A DNA stretch of 64,000 nt from Stereum hirsutum FP-91666 SS1 (Eukaryota; Basidiomycota; Agaricomycetes; Russulales; Stereaceae), in contig NW_006763138.1 of NCBI RefSeq assembly GCF_000264905.1, forward strand, positions 887,755-951,754, read 5' to 3'. Below, one piece after another: positions 62,147 through 64,000 of this stretch; within the stretch, counting starts at the first letter, position 1, and every line of letters starts with the position of its first letter. Below the pieces are notes generated by a model. It searched no databases, was not told where the DNA came from, and saw only the letters and a program-made list of their open reading frames with translations. The position numbers and the translations under genes were made by a program.

Positions 62147-63113
62147 TGCGTCGCCGATGGTAGCCAGGTATGATGGATGCTGGCAATGGGATGGGGAACG
62201 CGACGCTCTGTGGAGGGCGGGCGTTTTGTGTATAGCAGGCAGCGATTAGAGCTGGGTTCGTGCGGGGGCGGGAGATCAGAGAACGGGAAGCATGCAGTTT
62301 GGGGCCTTTATAGGGAGAAGCGGGGAGACCGGGAAATTGGAGGGGAGCCCGCGTCCGCCGAGGCCATTGGCTCCGAGTCCCTCGCTCCAGGCCTTCCGCC
62401 GGTCCAATCCAATCCCGTGCGATCCGCGACCACCGACGTCGTGGACCGTCCAGCGTCTCTGGTCTGTGCTTGATATTCTTATTATGCTGTATTATATTAT
62501 ATGTTTATATCTGCATCGCGTCTGCTTTGGCCCCGCGCTCTCTGCTGTACCGCTCTGACACAGCTCCTGTACACCAACACCCTCCCGACCGCTTGCCAGT
62601 CCCCGCCAGATTCCACGTACAACCCCGCACCAATAACCACACACCGCGATTTACCGAGCGCATTTCCTCCAGATCCAGGCCTCGCACTCGATCTCCATTT
62701 GTCCAGGCCAATGAGCTGCCTGCCGCCCCTCCCCTCTTTGCGCTCCCGCCGCCGACCATCGATATCTTCTTGTTTTCGCAGCATTTAGACATACGTTCCT
62801 CAATCGTCCCGCCATCGCATTCCATACGCTCCCATCCATCTTCATCGCATCTCCATCTCCTCCTCGCGGACGGCTCAGCCTCGCCTTCCCGAACCGTCCT
62901 TCTTTCCGAATAAGGCCCGCCACGCTCTCCCACATGAATTCACCGCCGGGCCTGAATCGAAATCTCTCCCCTCATTTCTCTCCTCTCGGACTCTCGGCAC
63001 GACACCGTATAGGCAAGTACTTGGGCCGCCTCACACGCCGATCTTGGCTGGCGGTGCGATCACGGTGACGTCCTGCAACGCATCCAGGAATGGGTAATGG
63101 CCCGTAGTCTTGT
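62147..63113. other. Ecl1-like promoter and flank of the retroelement
   Basis: The first ~500 bp are the promoter side of the Ecl1-like gene. Beyond 62930 the sequence begins to look like remains of the adjoining retroelement, but no frame is intact. Confidence 0.35.
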
Positions 63114-63264
63114 CCAATTTGGAGGCCTTTTGCGGGCCGCCTCCGCGCTTGCCTCTTATGGAAATGCTGCACGCGGGACAGGACCGTCTGGAGCTCCGTC
63201 CCCGCGCGCAACATGTCCATAAGAGGCAGGCACGGAGGCGGCCCGCAAAAGGCCTCCAAATTGG
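63114..63264. repeat. 49-bp foldback (inverted repeat) with 53-nt loop
   Basis: 63114-63162 and 63216-63264 are reverse complements over 49 bp with only two mismatches. The arms begin CCAATTTGGAGGCC and end with GGCCTCCAAATTGG. Within the loop GCGGG and CCCGC can pair as well. Confidence 0.92.
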
Positions 63265-63269
63265 AACAG

Positions 63270-63312
63270 CCGTTATATGAGTGAACGATTCCCTTCACGT
63301 CAAATATAACGG
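63270..63312. repeat. Second short hairpin next to the foldback
   Basis: CCGTTATAT at 63270-63278 pairs with ATATAACGG at 63304-63312. Inside it GTGAA (63281-63285) pairs with TTCAC (63294-63298). Confidence 0.75.
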
Positions 63313-63327
63313 ATGGTCAGAGCCTAA

Positions 63328-64000
63328 ATGGCCCGCAAAGCCCCTCTGCACCTCGAACACATTCGCGCTCATGTAGGGAATGTACACGGGGACACGGCAG
63401 ATGCGATGGCGAAACATGGGGCCACTCTTCCCGAAGTAGATGACGATAGCCTACCGGACCCACCACCACCGCCGATCCTAGCAGGGTCAGCAGGTCTTGC
63501 AGAGGTCCCATTGCCGATGGCGAAAGTGACTACAAACCTGCCTGACCCAGCAGACAAGGAAGAGGCGGGGACGAGTCGACAACAGAAGCCTGCTGCCATG
63601 GTGTCGGACGACCCTGATGCACACCGGGGGCGCGCTATGAAGCGGGCAGTGCAACGCGCACATCTGACTGAACTGGTAGAGGCATCACGGAACCCAGGGC
63701 CTTTCTGGCGAAAGTATCGCCAGCTCGCAGATGCCAAGCCTACTATCCCAGATGTACCGCTGGAGGATCTTGCAACCGAGTTTGAATCTCGCATGAACCC
63801 TCCGCAGGAGCCACCGCCCCAATTCTCGAGTGATCTGCGGGAAGCGAATCGCATCCTGGCGAGCTTGATGCCAGAAGTCACGGAGGATATGTCCGATGAG
63901 CAAGCTTTTAGCTCTCCGATAACTGTCGTGAGATCGAATGGGCCGAAGGATCACATCAAGCAGCATAACCTTAAAAGTGCAAAGGGTATGATGATGTGTC
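63328..64000 (+). mobile_element. Non-LTR (LINE-like) retroelement fragment, damaged, runs off the window
   Basis: An open frame starts at 63328. Its first part, HIRAHVGNVHGDTADAMAKH, fits the end of a retroelement RNase H domain (His...GN...AD..AK). It continues with a Pro-rich linker, a basic helix (FWRKYRQLADAKPTIPDVPL), SLMPEVTEDMSDEQAFSSPI, and DHIKQHNLKSAKG just before where reverse-transcriptase motifs would begin. The order RNase H then RT is seen in mushroom LINE-type elements. Between 63921 and 63952 six codons look shifted by a one-base loss followed by a one-base gain, and a further shift appears at 63987-63990, so this copy is probably inactive. The left end is not defined; the 49-bp foldback lies immediately upstream. 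Confidence 0.75.

Overview
This is nuclear DNA of a filamentous basidiomycete, most likely an Agaricomycete. The genes are intron-rich, with introns of about 45-80 bp carrying GTACGT/GTGCGT-type donors, CTNAC-like branch points and C/T-AG acceptors, and several exons are only 10-22 nt long. The gene content agrees: DUF6535 and DUF6533-like membrane proteins (families expanded in mushrooms), an Ecl1-type zinc protein, fungal-type alpha-actinin, a Cdc25-like rhodanese phosphatase and COX20. All gene models were built by eye from splice signals, reading-frame phase and family similarity. Most close exactly in phase, which is the main support for the coordinates.

Layout. 1-588: 3' end of a GH43 arabinanase. 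1.0-5.3 kb: two actin regulators in tandem, alpha-actinin and cofilin. 5.9-17.4 kb: two DUF6535 paralogues in inverted, tail-to-tail orientation. They flank a possible small gene of unknown function and a housekeeping core: VDAC porin and a Cdc25-like phosphatase transcribed divergently, then COX20. 18.2-21.5 kb: a RING E3 ligase (CHFR-like) with repeat-rich tail. 22.3-26.2 kb: a predicted mitochondrial protein, a DUF202 membrane protein and an unassigned membrane protein. 26.9-30.9 kb: a large kelch-BTB protein. 31-36.2 kb: no gene I can support. 36.2-42.9 kb: pyridoxamine-phosphate oxidase, class I fructose-bisphosphate aldolase, a small mitochondrial membrane protein and a linker-histone-fold (H15) protein. 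44.6-48.0 kb: a DUF6533-like seven-helix type protein and FKBP12. 48-60.4 kb: gene-poor, with one weak multi-exon candidate. 60.4-62.1 kb: an Ecl1-like lifespan/stress zinc protein. 63.1-64.0 kb: the damaged 5' part of a non-LTR retroelement with a 49-bp foldback just upstream, running off the window.

Functional themes are the actin cytoskeleton (alpha-actinin, cofilin), mitochondria (VDAC, COX20, two small predicted mitochondrial proteins, possibly PNPOx) and ubiquitin/phosphatase signalling. I saw no operon-like system, CRISPR array, or biosynthetic or defence cluster. The most unusual structures are the inverted DUF6535 pair enclosing housekeeping genes, two apparent GC-AG introns in one gene, start codons isolated on their own exon, an in-frame stop-free intron in the aldolase, and the foldback next to the retroelement.
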